The position numbers and the translations under genes are program-made. Shown one piece after another: positions 22,796 through 34,304 of a DNA stretch of 64,000 bases. The stretch's first letter is position 1, and every line of letters begins with the position of its first letter. The notes beneath the pieces are model-generated. The model did no database searches. It was not told the DNA's origin and saw only the letters and a list, made by a program, of their open reading frames with translations. Origin of the DNA: Cricetomys ansorgei (lineage: Eukaryota; Chordata; Mammalia; Rodentia; Nesomyidae); assembly GCA_026225945.1 (NCBI GenBank), contig JAMJFZ010004066.1:870001-934000 (forward strand). The letters are read 5' to 3'.

Positions 22796-22930
22796 AAAAA
22801 AAGAAAGAAAGAAAGAAAAGAAAGGAAGGAAGGAAGGAAGGAAGGAAGGAAGGAAGGAAGGAAGGAAGGAAGGAAGGAAGGAAAAAAGAAAAGAAAAAGG
22901 AAAAGACGGATGGAGGGGAAAGAAAAAATA
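22796..22930 (+). repeat. (GAAA)n(GGAA)n microsatellite
   Basis: Expanded from the second B1's A-tail. Confidence 0.95.
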
Positions 22931-22959
22931 ATAATTCTAAAATAAATGGAAAAAAAATT

Positions 22960-23889
22960 AGCAAATGTTAGCAAATGCCAGAAAATGCCAGCCAGCGGGC
23001 AGGTGTTTGCCAGACTGTTACTACGATGAACTTGGCACTCCTACCCTTCCGGACTCTCCAGACACTCACTTCTGGATCTCTTCCCCACCTGATGGTGTCT
23101 GAAAGGACTAGCGCCCCCTAGCGGATATGGCACTGACCCCAGCTCTCAGCTCTTGGCTTTCCCAAAAGCCCCTTGTTTCCCTGCCAGGTTTAATGAACTA
23201 ATCCAGTTTTCAGATCCTTACCAATCAGAAAGATCCGCTAGCCACTGACTATTTGGTTTAAAAGGCCGGCACTTGGAGGCTGCCATGTTTCTTTTTTAAT
23301 TGGCTAGCCCTGACATACCGGAATGCAACCCTCGGAAATGAACTGCTTTAAATGGTCATCCGTATATCTCAGTGTCTGCTTGAGCTATTTTGCAGCTCCA
23401 GCAATGTCTTTCCTTGATCCTGCCATGGGCTTTCTCTTCTTCATCCACCTATAATTCCCTTCCATCCTGATCTACCTATCCCCTTCTCAGCCTCCCATGA
23501 GGCCCTCATCCTGTACAAACTCATTCACTCCAAAGTCTGGCTTCAAATCTGTCCCCGGGCTTCCGGTAAGTGTGCCCCACCCCCACCCCTGTGTCCCACA
23601 GCTCAGCCTCAGCATGCTCACTGCTGAATTCACCTGAAGCCTGGAGAAGAGCTGGTGCTCCTGGAGGGAGCACTCTCCACGTAGGAGAGGGGCCGCTTAG
23701 GACACACCTGAGCAGGGGTTGGGGGAGGTGGGAAACCTACCTGTCATGCTCCTTGCTTATCTCTAGAGCTTTACAGTGCTTAACACCGGGCAGATCCTAG
23801 AGCCATTTCCTGAAAGGAAGAAAGAGATAAAGAAAGGAAGGGAAGGGTAAAAGGGGGGAGAGGGGAGGAGGAGGCAGTGAGGACAAGAA
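22960..23889. other. Unique intergenic sequence
   Basis: A purine run lies at 23.81-23.87 kb; otherwise no gene or mobile element is recognised. Confidence 0.5.
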
Positions 23890-24060
23890 GCTGACTTAAA
23901 CCTCAGCTATTTACCAAGTCAGCCATCTGGGGCAAATAACTCAGCCTTCCTGACCCCAAGTAGCCTGAGTGTCCTCATTTGCAGATCAAGACATCCTTCC
24001 AGGGTTGAGGACCGAGCCAGATGACAGACAAAAGCTTAGCCCAGGGTCTGGCCAGAAACA
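23890..24060 (+). mobile_element. MIR-like SINE
   Basis: 'gggcaaataactcagccttc' then 'cctgagtgtcctcatttgca', the conserved MIR core pattern. Confidence 0.5.
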
Positions 24061-24867
24061 ATGGGCCCCATGTGCCACTGTCCTTACCACTGACCAGGAC
24101 CAGGGAGCCTTTGAGGAGCGAGGGACAGAAGCAGCTGGGGCCCTTCTCTCTGCACATGCTTCCATAGGTGGCTCCATGTTTCCCCCAGAAGCCCTCTTGG
24201 CATCCCAGGTGCTCCCTAGGAAGAACCTAGCCTGCCTCTTCCCCTGAGGACTGTCACACAGTTGCTGGGAGATGGCAAAAACCTCTTCAGTGGATCAGCA
24301 GTTTCTGACACACACACTAAGAAGAAGCCGGCAGAATCATTAACGGGCACTTCGAGTGCTGAGCCTCCAGGAACTCAGCCTGAATCACCACCACTCTGTC
24401 GACAGTGCCTCTTGGCAGTGTCGGAAGAGTCTGTCCTCAGCCTCAGGACTGGCTTACTCAGGGGGTGGAAGGAAGCAGGAAGGAGCTTTGCTGCTGACTG
24501 TGTGCCCGGCTGTATTAGGAACACTCAGTTACACAGATGGAGGGAGGGACACCAGTGACAGCTGATGTTAGCGCGTGGGACCGGAGCTCGGACTTCAGGG
24601 GGAGGCTAGGCATTTCAGCCTCGGCTCTGGCTGCAAAGTGCTCAGTGGGTGGAGGAGCGTAGCAGGTATTTTAACTCAGCTGGTGTAGAGGGAAGACATC
24701 ATAGACTAGAGGCCTAACCAAAATGCTAGAAAATTTCCCTCCTGTTTCTGGAGGCTGAGATGTCACTGATCAGATCATAAAGCCAATTTAGAATCTGAAG
24801 AGGGACTGCTTCCTGGATCATGGATGGTGCCTGTTATCTGTGTCCTTGCATAGCTGAAAGAATATTT
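24061..24867. other. No gene recognised
   Basis: Short overlapping frames only; no recognisable domain. Confidence 0.5.
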
Positions 24868-24966
24868 GCAGGGGTATGGTGATACATGCCCAAAATCCCG
24901 GCACTCAGAGGCTGAAGCAGGAGGACGATGACTTTGAGGCCAAGCTTGGGCCACAAAGCGAGACCA
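24868..24966 (+). mobile_element. Degraded B1-like SINE
   Basis: 'aggctgaagcaggaggacga' and 'ttgaggccaagcttgggcca'. Confidence 0.6.
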
Positions 24967-24969
24967 TGT

Positions 24970-25262
24970 GTTGTAAGCTGAATGTATAATGTTCCCCATA
25001 GGCTCCTGATTTGAGTGTTTGGTCCTAAGGTTATGAGATGGGGCCTAGATGGAATAAGGCGTTTCCTTGAGGCAGTCTCCGGCTGAGGGTATATTATCTC
25101 TGGTCACTCCCTGTTCCACTCTCTGCTTCTAGCCCACCATGATGTGAGCAGAGCTTCTTTGCCCTGTCTTGCCCACCTTGATGGACAGAGCCCCTTGATG
25201 ACAGAGTAAGCCAAAATTGTTTCTTTCTGTTTTTGCCTTGCATTCGGATGTTATGATTAAAA
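24970..25262 (+). mobile_element. Degraded MaLR-like repeat
   Basis: It carries agatggggcctagatggaa, 'ccaccatgatgtgagcagag' and 'agtaagccaaaattgtttct', in the order seen in other MaLR-like copies here. Confidence 0.4.
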
Positions 25263-25274
25263 AGTAACTCATAT

Positions 25275-25302
25275 GAGAAAGAGAGAGAGAAAGAGAGAGC
25301 GT
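25275..25302 (+). repeat. (GA)n simple repeat
   Basis: Short GA run with one AAG interruption. Confidence 0.85.
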
Positions 25303-25850
25303 TCTGATCTTTATAAGAGCAAAAATCCCTTCACAAGGGTCCTGCCCTATGGTCTCTTCCCGTCTCGACCACTTCCCTGATTCCACACCAAGGAAGAAGG
25401 GTTTGGCGCAGGAATTTAGGGTACGGAGGACAAGAGGGCTGCTCTTGGTTGTCAGCTTTCCTGCAGGCTGCTGGGCACTTCTGCAGGGGGTTTCCTTGCT
25501 CAGATTATTTGAAGCATGAACTCGGGCGGTCCAGATAAAAGGACGTGGAAGAAAGAAATCCTGCTCTTTTCCTACTTGCTCTCAGTCTCTCCGGCAAGTT
25601 CGTCTGTCCCATCGCTCCCATCGCTGCAGAGTTCCTTTGCCAGGATTAGCACCAACTTCTCCAGTCTTCTAGCGTAGACTGCACACCAGCAGCACTCCAG
25701 GAATCCTCCAGACCTTCAGTTCCAGAGTGGAGCTGCTGAAACACCACACCTCGTGACTGAACTGGATTCTCAGACTCTTCTGTGTAGGACAGACATTGTC
25801 AGACCATCATTCAGACCACATCCTGTAAAGCAATCTAATAGATCTCATTT
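25303..25850. other. No gene or repeat recognised
   Basis: Spacer before the large TG repeat. Confidence 0.5.
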
Positions 25851-26278
25851 GTGTGTGTGTGTATGTGTGTGTATGTGTGTGTATGTGTATGTGTGTATGT
25901 GCATGTGTGCGTGTATGCATGTGTGTATATGTGTGTGCATGTGTGTGTGTATGTGCATGTGTGTGTGCATGTGTGTGCATGTGTGTATGTGCATGTGTGT
26001 GTTCATGTGTGTGTGTGTATATGTTTATGTATGTGCATGTATCTGTGTGTATTTGTGCATATGTGTGTGTATATGTGTATGTGTGTATATGTGTGTGTTC
26101 TTGTGTGTATGTGTATGTGCATGTGTGTGTGTGCATGTGTGTGTGTGTGCATGTGTGTGTGTGCATGTGTGTGTGTGTTCATGTGTATGTGTGTGTATGT
26201 GTGTGTGTATGTGTGTGCATGTGTGTGTGTGTATGTGCATGTGTGTGTGTGCATGTGTGTGTATATGTGTGTGTGCAT

Positions 26279-26315
<37 letters not shown>
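25851..26315 (+). repeat. Compound (TG)n/(GTATGT)n/(GTGCAT)n microsatellite
   Basis: About 465 bp with higher-order GCATGTGTGTGT units. All frames stay open on both strands (Cys/Val/Met-rich on plus, His/Thr-rich on minus), so the roughly 200-codon ORFs are repeat artefacts. Confidence 0.97.
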
Positions 26316-26316
<1 letters not shown>

Positions 26317-26399
26317 AAGCATTCAGTTCATATGGCAGGAAGCAAGCTTCTGACCTAAATATATGGTTTTGGCACAAAGGGCTCCTGGAGAGAGCCAGT

Positions 26400-26595
26400 G
26401 ACTGTGGAGTAGAGGCCCAGGCCTGGAGCAGGACCCTATGAATTTGACTTCTGATGGCTCTGTGACCTTGGAGGAGTTTGGCTTCCTGTGTTTTTTTCTT
26501 CACATCCATAAAATGGGAGTGATAGTAACCTCTTATTTCAGGAGCATGTGAGATGCTGACGTTACTTAGGACAGCACCTAACACAAATACATCAG
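26400..26595 (+). mobile_element. MIR-like SINE
   Basis: 'gctctgtgaccttggaggag' and 'cataaaatgggagtgatagt' match the MIR core and 3' region. Confidence 0.65.
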
Positions 26596-26631
26596 CAAAG
26601 AATCCAATGCAGTTAAGAACAACCAACACAG

Positions 26632-26852
26632 GGACTGGAGAGATGGCTCAGTGGTTAAGAGCACTGGTTGCTCTCCCAGAGGATCCAGGTTTAGTTCCCA
26701 GCACCCACATGGCAGCTCACAACTGTCTGTAACTCCAGTTCTGGGGGATCCAATATCTTTTCTGGTCTCCTTGTGCACCAGGCATGTAGATAGTGCACAT
26801 ACATGTATTCAGCTAAAACACTCATACACACAAAAGAAAAAAATCTTAAAAC
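26632..26852 (+). mobile_element. B2 SINE
   Basis: 'gggactggagagatggctca' to an A-rich end. Confidence 0.93.
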
Positions 26853-27005
26853 ACAAATCAGCCAATGGCACCAGGTTCTTAATGTTTGAAGACAGCACCA
26901 GAATGCCAATGAAAAGAAGGTTTGGCCTGTGCCCGCCGCTTTCTAGTTATGTGATGCTGACCACAGCGCTTTCTGAGTCTGAGATTTGTCCTAAAAATAA
27001 AGCAG

Positions 27006-27150
27006 TGAAGCCGAGGGTGGTGGCACACATCTTTAATCCCAGTGCTCACGTGGCAGAGGCAGGTGGATCTCTGTAAGTTCGAGCCCAGCCTGGTCTACAG
27101 AGTGAGTTCCAGGACAGCCAGAGTTACAACAGAGAAACCCTGTCTCCAAA
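27006..27150 (+). mobile_element. B1 SINE
   Basis: 'gccgagggtggtggcacaca' to 'gagaaaccctgtctcc', followed by A-rich and (CA)n sequence. Confidence 0.93.
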
Positions 27151-27184
27151 AACCCAAAAAACCAAAACACACACACACACACAG

Positions 27185-28240
27185 GATTCCAGTTATACCA
27201 GGTTAAGATCTACACTATGGACTTTTAATTTAATTACCTTGTTAAAGACCCAGACCTCAAATGCAGTCACATTCTGAGGTACCCTGGATTAAGACTGCAC
27301 TTTAGGACTCTGGGGACACACCCAGGCCATAACAAAGGGGTGACATTTCAGGAGGGCAAACCCACATGCAACTGTAGTCACCCAATGGGGTCACCCAAGG
27401 CTGTAGGGACGGAAGCTAGTCACAAGAAAGCTCCCAGAACTCTCTCTGTGCTCCAATCCAACACCCTATTCTGGGGACCCGGGACACAGCTGCCAGGGAC
27501 ACTGGCCATGCAAGGCCATGTCTTCTTGGCCTGAGAAGCTTGACTTTGCCCTCAGGCTCACAGCTCCCTCAGAAAGAACGTTATACAATCTTGACACTCA
27601 CGGCTCCCTATTTAAAGTAATATTTTTTTGAATACCGGATTTCCGGTTCCTGAACAAACTCCATATAAGAAAGACCATGTCCTCGTCTGCATGTGACAAG
27701 AGTCATAGCCGAAGGTCCCTGGGGGGCACCACTCTGCCTCCAGAGTCCTAGCGTGGACAGAGTAGGAAAAGGACAACTTCCAATTACTATTGAGTCTAAC
27801 CTCTGACAGCCATCAGCTCTCACCCTGGGAACTGGATGGACCCAAGACCACTAATGTTCCAATATTTTGCTCTCGTAAGAGCTAGAAATAATGACGGAGG
27901 CAGCGAATGTCTTGCTCTTTCCTTCATTCATTGTCTTGCACAATAAACACTTCTTTCTCTAGAGCCTGCCATATGCTGGAGCTCAGGGGGAAGGCCAAGA
28001 TTGGAGCAGGCTGCGTGGAGGAGGGGGCCTTCAGTCCACTCTGGCAGATAGGGCAAGGTTTTGATGGGCAAAGGAATTCCAGCTGGAAGAGCAGGAACGA
28101 AGGCCAGGGAACAGGAAGACAAACCATATTTAGGGTATGCGAGGAGGTCCAGCAGTCTCACAGAATCGGATTGTGTCAGACTAGAGGGGGTTGCTATCTT
28201 CATATGTAGGGTAAAATCATTCCGCGGGGGAGGGGAGGCT
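27185..28240. other. Unique intergenic sequence
   Basis: No gene or repeat family is recognised. Frames of up to 100 codons near 27.9-28.2 kb lack motifs. Confidence 0.5.
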
Positions 28241-28299
28241 CCATCACCCCTGTCTTTTGCCTCTGCTTGAGGTGGAGGTGGGGGTGAGCTCCTCTTCCT

Positions 28300-28450
28300 T
28301 GCGGGGAAGGATGCAGAGAGCGCACGCCGGGGATTGCGGCCGCTTTGCTGAACAAGCGCGCTGTGGATGGAGTCTCTGGAGCTCTTGATTCGGCCGCTGT
28401 AGTGGGCGGCTGGATTTGCATGGCAGTGTGGGAAACGTGACTTGGCTGGG
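28300..28450. promoter_or_regulatory. Small CpG cluster with octamer motif
   Basis: CpG density rises over about 150 bp (cacgccggggattgcggccg, tgaacaagcgcgctgtgga, ttcggccgctgtag). The octamer ATTTGCAT lies at 28414-28421, then AAACGTGAC. No exon is visible beside it. An enhancer or an orphan promoter is possible; function is inferred. Confidence 0.35.
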
Positions 28451-28957
28451 GCCTATAAGCATCTAAATCTGTCACCTGATGAATGATTGTGTTTGTATAC
28501 CACTCTCGGGATACGTCTTAGTGCTTAGACAGTGACTTCCGTTCAAGTGGGGGGTAGGAACGCCGCCCACGGACGCTTCCACTGCAGCCTAGGATTGCAG
28601 CCCTCATAGGGTCCCTAACCAGCCCTGTCAGTCAGGCACCAACACTCGTGAGTTTCCAACCATCCAGGAAACGACAAGAGGAGGCTTTAAAATGCTGCTT
28701 CCTTTTGAGATACAAAGGGAAAATCAGAAATATGCTGCACTGTGCTCAAGGATGAAAGAGTCACCGCCTCTCTAGAAATCTCCGGTGCCGTTCAGACAGA
28801 CTGCGCAGGAAGTTCAAAACACTGCCTGAACTAGGTTATTTCCTAAAATTGCAGGTGTCTGTAAATGCTGAGCTAGATGAAAAGAGACTGAAAGACGTGA
28901 CAAATATAAGTTTAGATCTCACGGTAGAGAGGAAAAGATATTGTTAAAGAGTATTAC
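28451..28957. other. No gene or repeat recognised
   Basis: Unique spacer sequence. Confidence 0.5.
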
Positions 28958-29190
28958 TGGGCTTGGGGGATGGGTTGGTGGTTAAAGCACTTGCTGTGCA
29001 AGCATGAGGACCAGAGTTCAAATCCCCAGAACCCATGGAAATGCCAGTGGGGAGTGGTGGCCTGCCTACAATTCCCAGACTTGGAACGCAGAGACAGGGA
29101 CGCTCAGGGCAAGCTGGCCAGCCAGACTCACATATTGGTAAGCTCTGGGTTTTACTAGGAGACCCTGCCTCAGTGAAACAAGGTGGGAAA
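28958..29190 (+). mobile_element. B4-type composite SINE
   Basis: 'ttggtggttaaagcacttgc' and 'gttcaaatccccagaaccca', then a B1-like body. Confidence 0.75.
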
Positions 29191-29194
29191 GCTG

Positions 29195-29505
29195 TGGTTG
29201 TTAGGCTGCAGTGTGGCTCACCAAGAAAGACAAGGACATCTCATAGATGTAAGCCCTGCAGAGGGAACCACTGTCATGGCCAGCGCTATACGGGATAGTA
29301 GAACCCCCAGCGTCTGAGCTCAGGTGTTTTTATTAATTCAGAACTCCTCAGGTGTTCTACTGATAGCACGTGCGGATCACATGCAATCAAACATCCCCCA
29401 TGTAAATCCAACACCTGCAGATAATACAAAACTCCAAGACCTGAGCAGCCCTCACCCAGCCGTGCAGAAAACAATATTTTAAACACAACTAAACATGAAC
29501 TTTTA
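29195..29505 (-). mobile_element. LTR-like dispersed repeat, copy 3 of 4
   Basis: Minus-strand order matches copy 1: gtttaaaatattgttttctg, gatccgcacgtgctatcagt, 'ttaataaaaacacctgagc', then the tail 'ttcttggtgagccacac' shared with copy 1's 'ttctttggcgagcccgc'. It directly abuts a B4-like SINE. Confidence 0.65.
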
Positions 29506-29639
29506 CAATGGCAGTCGATGATGATTCCCCAAACCAACCTTGGACCTCCACATTCATGTGCACCCACACCCCACGTGTACACATACATGCATGACATGCG
29601 TCCACCACACCAACATGTGAAAATGGCAAGAAAAAAATT

Positions 29640-30290
29640 ATCGGATAACGGACCCTTATCAAGTCCACTTGACACTACAAAGACACAGTAGCAAGTGTGG
29701 GTGAGGATGTGGAGAAGCTGGAACCTTCCAGCGTTGCTGGTGCAGATCTGAACTGGCACAGCTGCCTTGGAGAGCAGCGCTTCGAAAAGTTGAAGTTGCC
29801 ACAAGGTCTAGTGATCCCATTCCCGGGTGTGGAGACAGGTCCAGACAGGAATGTGCATGTGCATGCACGTTCCTAAACAGCTCAAGGGAGCAGCCGCGCA
29901 AATGCCCATCGACTGACGAGATGATAAGCAGAAGTGATACCGCCAGACAGGAAATAGCATTCGGCACTGGAAATAAGCCATTAAAAGATGCAGAGGGCCG
30001 CATGTGTTGGCACACACCTACAAGCCTGGCGCTGGGGAGGCTGAGGCAGGGTAGTCCACGCAAAGCCTGCCTGAGCTATACAGTGAGGCTGTGTCTCCAA
30101 AGACACAGGGGAGTCCTAAATGCATATTGCTAAATGAAAGAAGCCAATATAAAAAGGCTATGTACCATATGACCCTGACTCCACGACGTTCCAGAAAAGA
30201 CAAAATTATGGACAGAGGAAGCAGTGCAAACATAAAAGGGGATGTGGTGAACAGGTTGCGCCGAGGAGAATCTAGACAGTGACATTGTTC
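29640..30290 (+). mobile_element. Old LINE-1 (L1M-type) 3' portion, interrupted by a B1-like SINE
   Basis: Blocks in LINE-1 order are visible: gtgtgggtgaggatgtggag, aagctggaacctt, the 'catcgactgacgagatgata' equivalent, 'gctaaatgaaagaagccaat' and 'gtaccatatgaccctgactc'. A SINE at about 29.99-30.11 kb splits it. The degree of decay suggests an ancient insertion. Confidence 0.75.
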
Positions 30291-30535
30291 AGTAGCGGCA
30301 AAGCATGGTGGGTAGGCATTGACACCTCTGAGTCAAAGACGAGAGCTGACTCCTGCTGTCACTTTGGGCTTCGCATGGCTGAGGGGTGTCAGTGGCGGTG
30401 TGTTGGGTGTGATAAAACACCCTCATGCACATACAACATGGGAAGTTGATGGTGAGGAGCCTGCCTTGTGGGGAAACGTGGGTACCTACCTGCCACTCCA
30501 GTTCCGGTGAATCTAAACACAGAGACTCTCCACAC

Positions 30536-30852
30536 ACATATAGATTCACACACGCACACAAACACACACACACAGACCCACAGACCCACATATACACACA
30601 CATGAACATACACATGGGCAGACTCACATATGACACATACACACAGACCCACACATACACATATCCATGCATACACATGTATGCACAAACATACATAGGC
30701 ACACATGCTCATATACATACACAAATGCACACATACACTTGCACATATACACACGGGCCCATGCATAGTCAAATGCACACACTCAGAGAAACCCATGAAT
30801 GCACACATAACACATGCATGCACGTGTACACACGTGTATACATACATACCCA
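30536..30852 (+). repeat. (CA)n/(CATACA)n microsatellite
   Basis: About 315 bp of imperfect CA/CATA units behind a short SINE-like stretch (ctgccactccagttccggtg). Confidence 0.93.
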
Positions 30853-31580
30853 TGTTCAAGTCCTTGAGGCAGTTCTGAACCTACTGGTAGGAGACAAGGT
30901 ACCTTTAGCTCCTGAATATGTCTGCATTGTGAATTTCTGCCTCTGGCCTCTCTTCCTTTGGTAATGAGCCTCTGGCTTGCAGAGCCCCTGGGACTCTGAG
31001 GTTACATTCAGTCATGCTCCCCTTCCCCAGATTTGTTCTGTTGTGTCCTGAGGGAATGAAGGCCCGAGTCACTGGAGGCAGTTTCCCAGGGCACTGGTCA
31101 AAGGGAGGCTAAGCAGAGAAAAGGCTGAATGAGAGGTCCCTGGAGCATGCAGCTTTCCTGCCCACCTGCCATCTCTCGCCTCCCATGGGATCCCAGGGTG
31201 GCTCTCAAAGAAATGGCTCAAAGGTTAGCTGGCCATAGAGGATCAGGTGGTGCTGAGGAGGCCCAGATGCAGCTCAGCCAGGGTGACAACCCAGCCCCAG
31301 CCTCACAGCAGCCCACCAGGTAACCCCAGTGTCTCCCCCAGGTAGCTCAGTCCTGGATAATCAGAAAGCCTGAATGAGTTGGGCTGGGGTCCTGCTGCTA
31401 AGCTACAAACTGGAGCCTTCAGACTTTGGTATATGTCAGGGGGCCTGCTAAACAGGTTCCCCCACACAGTTACCCCTGGAATAGGACTCCAGCACCCACT
31501 TTATGACAAGCTTCGGGAAGAGAGTGGCGTGGGCGCAGACACGTACAGAGGTAACCACCTTAATGAAGCAAAGTCGAGTC
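30853..31580. other. No gene recognised
   Basis: Unique sequence; no domain in any frame. Confidence 0.5.
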
Positions 31581-31599
31581 CCTTCCTGGAGGCAGACCT

Positions 31600-31725
31600 G
31601 GGCTCCTGACCTGTGTGACTTGAGGTCATTGCTTGGCCTCTTTGGCCTCAGTTTCCTCATGTGAAACATAGGAGTGATCAAGTTGTCTTGGTGGATTATT
31701 ATTGAGAACACTAAAGCAACAAGTC
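31600..31725 (+). mobile_element. MIR-like SINE
   Basis: 'gacttgaggtcattgcttgg' and 'ggcctcagtttcctcatgtg'. Confidence 0.7.
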
Positions 31726-32228
31726 TCAATCATTTCAAAGTCCGCACATTCCCCTCCCTGATGGGTGCTAAACCCAAATCCCAATCTGGGAGGTCATAGA
31801 GAGTGGAAGCTGACTTGACTCTGGCTCCAAGAGGTGGATCTTTCTCAGATATTCGAGTTCAGAAGACGAGCCTTGGTAGGATGGGCCCCTGACATCGTGT
31901 GGGCTTATGAGCGGAGGACAAACCTGGTGACACACTCAGCATGTCCTCCGGCACTTCAGGGTCCTCACCAGCAGGAAGCGCCTCGCTAAGCAGAGCTGCC
32001 TGAGCTCCAACTTCCCCACCTTCCAACCTGTGTGCGGTGCGCTGTCACACCAACAGAAAATGGATGAAGCTGCCAGCCCATACCTAGTAAAGGATCAGTG
32101 ACCATCAGGATTATTACTGAAGGAATGCCTGCTCCCTGCAAAGCTTCCCTTGGAGGGAGAGAGGGGACTGTGTCTTTTAGAATATACAAACACACCTCCA
32201 AAGCACCGCCTCCCCATATGCCCACTTG
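31726..32228. other. No gene or repeat recognised
   Basis: Unique spacer. Confidence 0.5.
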
Positions 32229-32345
32229 CATAACTCTGTCTGTCCTAGAACTCACTCTGTAGACCAGGCTTGAACTCACAGAGATCCACCTGCCTCTGCC
32301 TTCCAAGTGCTGGGATAAAAGGCATGCACCACTACCACCCAGCAT
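32229..32345 (-). mobile_element. B1 SINE with internal deletion
   Basis: 'gtagaccaggcttgaactca' lacks the 'tggcc' block; otherwise normal. Confidence 0.85.
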
Positions 32346-32839
32346 TTATAAAAATTTTAAAAAGAGCTTTTCTTAGTTAAAAGATTTAAATTACATTTAC
32401 TTACTTATTGTGGGAGAGGTTAGAAGATACCTTGAGGGGGTCAGTTCTCTCCTTCCACGATGCAGGCTTAAGGGTCAATCTCAGGTTGTCAGGCATGATG
32501 GTAAATGCCTTTATTCACTGGGCCCATCTAGCTGGTCCTTCACACTCTACAGTTTGCAAAGTAAGAAACAAAGGAGTTCTCTCTTCCTCTGAGGGATCCC
32601 TTTCCTTCCATTCATGACTCTGTGGCCAGAACCCCCCACTAACTTTGTCAGAACTCTCAGATCAGGTCAGAATCCTTATCATGCTTCTTCCCCAGAGAGC
32701 TGTAGCCCACAGAACTCTACTGAGCAGAGCTCCTGGGACAGGCACCTCCGCAACCCCAGACACAGTAGCACAAACTTTGCATAGAGCAAGAATCCTGCAA
32801 ATCGCTATTGCCACGATGGTCTTTTTTACTTTTCCTTGT

Positions 32840-32992
32840 TTTTGTTTTGTTTTGAAACAAGATTTCATTGGATAGCACTGTCTGTCCTGGAAACTCACTC
32901 TGTAGACCAGGCTAACCTGGAACTCAGATCCACCTGCCTCTGCCTCCTGAGTGTTGAGATTAAAGGTTTGTGGGCTACCACACCTAGCTGCC
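32840..32992 (-). mobile_element. B1 SINE
   Basis: 'gtagaccaggctaacctgga' to 'ggctaccacacctagct'. Confidence 0.88.
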
Positions 32993-33057
32993 CTGGCCTT
33001 TTTAAAGGTGTGGGGAGGGGATTTAAAACATTCATTTTGTTCAAGGAACCCTTCTCT

Positions 33058-33287
33058 GGAGCTGGAAAGATGGCTCAGTGGTTAAGAATACACATTATTC
33101 TTGAGGATCAGAGTTGAGTTCCCAAAAACCATGAGGGCAATTGGCAACCTGCAGGGAACTCCCACTATAGGGAGACCCAACTGCTCTGGCTTTTCAGGCA
33201 CCTACACTCAAGTGAACACACACACACACACATGCACACACATGCACACACATGCACACACACACACTAAATGTACATCTGTAGTTT
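33058..33287 (+). mobile_element. B2 SINE with (CA)n tail
   Basis: 'ggagctggaaagatggctca' to a CACATG-rich end. Confidence 0.85.
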
Positions 33288-33297
33288 AAAAAGAAAA

Positions 33298-33430
33298 AAG
33301 AAGCACAGCATAGTATACACGCCTTTAATGCCAGCACTCGGAAGGCAGAGTCAGGCAGATCTCTGTGAGTTCAAGGCCAGACTGGTCTACAGAGTGAGTT
33401 CTGGAACAACCGGAGTTGTGTGTGTGACCC
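33298..33430 (+). mobile_element. B1 SINE
   Basis: 'agcacagcatagtatacacg' to 'ggagttgtgtgtgtgaccct'. Confidence 0.8.
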
Positions 33431-33449
33431 TGTCGGAGGCCTGTTCCAG

Positions 33450-34090
33450 CAAGGCCAGAGGTGAAAGAGCAGTGTGAAGTCGGGGGGTGGGGTGTGGGGG
33501 GAAAGCTGGGGGGAGGGGCTGGCATGAGTCATGTGGTCAAAGCAGACTCTGTCTTTATTCTTTTCCATACACTTTATATATCTTTTAACAAACATATCTC
33601 ACGCAAAAAGAAATCACATCACAATCACAAGTTTTATTTCTCCCAATAAATGATCACAAGGTTCATATTTTCAAAAACATGTCATTCTCCCATACCCACA
33701 CATGATTAAATCTCCCACATAAGTTCTTGCTCCCTACACATGATTAAACATTCCCTTTACGTTCTTGTGCTACAGTTACACAGAGCTCGTTACACATTAA
33801 CAGAACGCAAGCAAGCTAGGCATTTCTTACAGCCAGTTCCTTTGAGCTGGCAGGCAGCACCTGCAGTTACAGAAAAGGACACTCATCGGGAAGAACGACA
33901 TCTAAAAACTCTTATAAAATCACAAATCTAAAGTTTTCTCTTAAAGGAAAATGAGCTGTTTAATACTATGTCTTCAGGGTAAATTAACAGTTTTTTAAAA
34001 TCATAAAACCAGGAAACTCAGGATAATTAACAATTCTTTGAATCACAAAACTGGGAAGCTGAGTGCTCAGTACAGAAAGATAACCATTGC
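33450..34090 (-). mobile_element. LTR-like segment with TATA box and poly(A) signal, 3' part
   Basis: On the minus strand a TATATAAAG element (33572-33580) is followed after about 15 bases by an AATAAA (33554-33559) and a C-rich tail. Upstream are A/T-rich imperfect direct repeats (aatcatgtgt, 'aacttgtgattgtgatgtg'). This is the signal spacing of a compact retroviral LTR U3-R. No retroviral genes are next to it, so it would be a solo LTR. Confidence 0.55.
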
Positions 34091-34117
34091 CTTTGATCAT
34101 CAACCTGTTTTTGTTGT

Positions 34118-34148
34118 TGTTCGTTCGTTCGTTCGTTCGTTTGTTTGT
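34118..34148 (+). repeat. (TTCG)n(TTTG)n tetranucleotide tail
   Basis: Tetranucleotide run beside the T-rich (complement of A-tail) end of the adjoining B1. Confidence 0.85.
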
Positions 34149-34149
34149 T

Positions 34150-34300
34150 CTGGTTTTTTGAGACAGCGTTTCTCTGCTGTAACTCTGGCCGTCCTAGAAC
34201 TCGCTCTGTAGACCAGGCTGGCCTCAAACTCACAGAGATCCGCCTGCCTCTGCCTCCTGAGTGCTGGGATTAAAGGCATGTGCCACCGCCACCTGGCCAC
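34150..34300 (-). mobile_element. B1 SINE inside an LTR-like segment
   Basis: 'gagacagcgtttctctgctg' to 'catgtgccaccgccacctgg'. Confidence 0.93.
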
Positions 34301-34304
34301 CAAT

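Noticed and set aside
25753..26629. Open frames of about 200 codons on both strands
   Set aside because: They are translations of the TG/CA repeat (Cys/Val/Met or His/Thr only).
29286..29804. 172-codon minus frame
   Set aside because: It spans LTR-like copy 3 and LINE-1 sequence. Similar words recur in the frames at 5.5 and 62.3 kb because the repeat is shared, so it is not a gene family.
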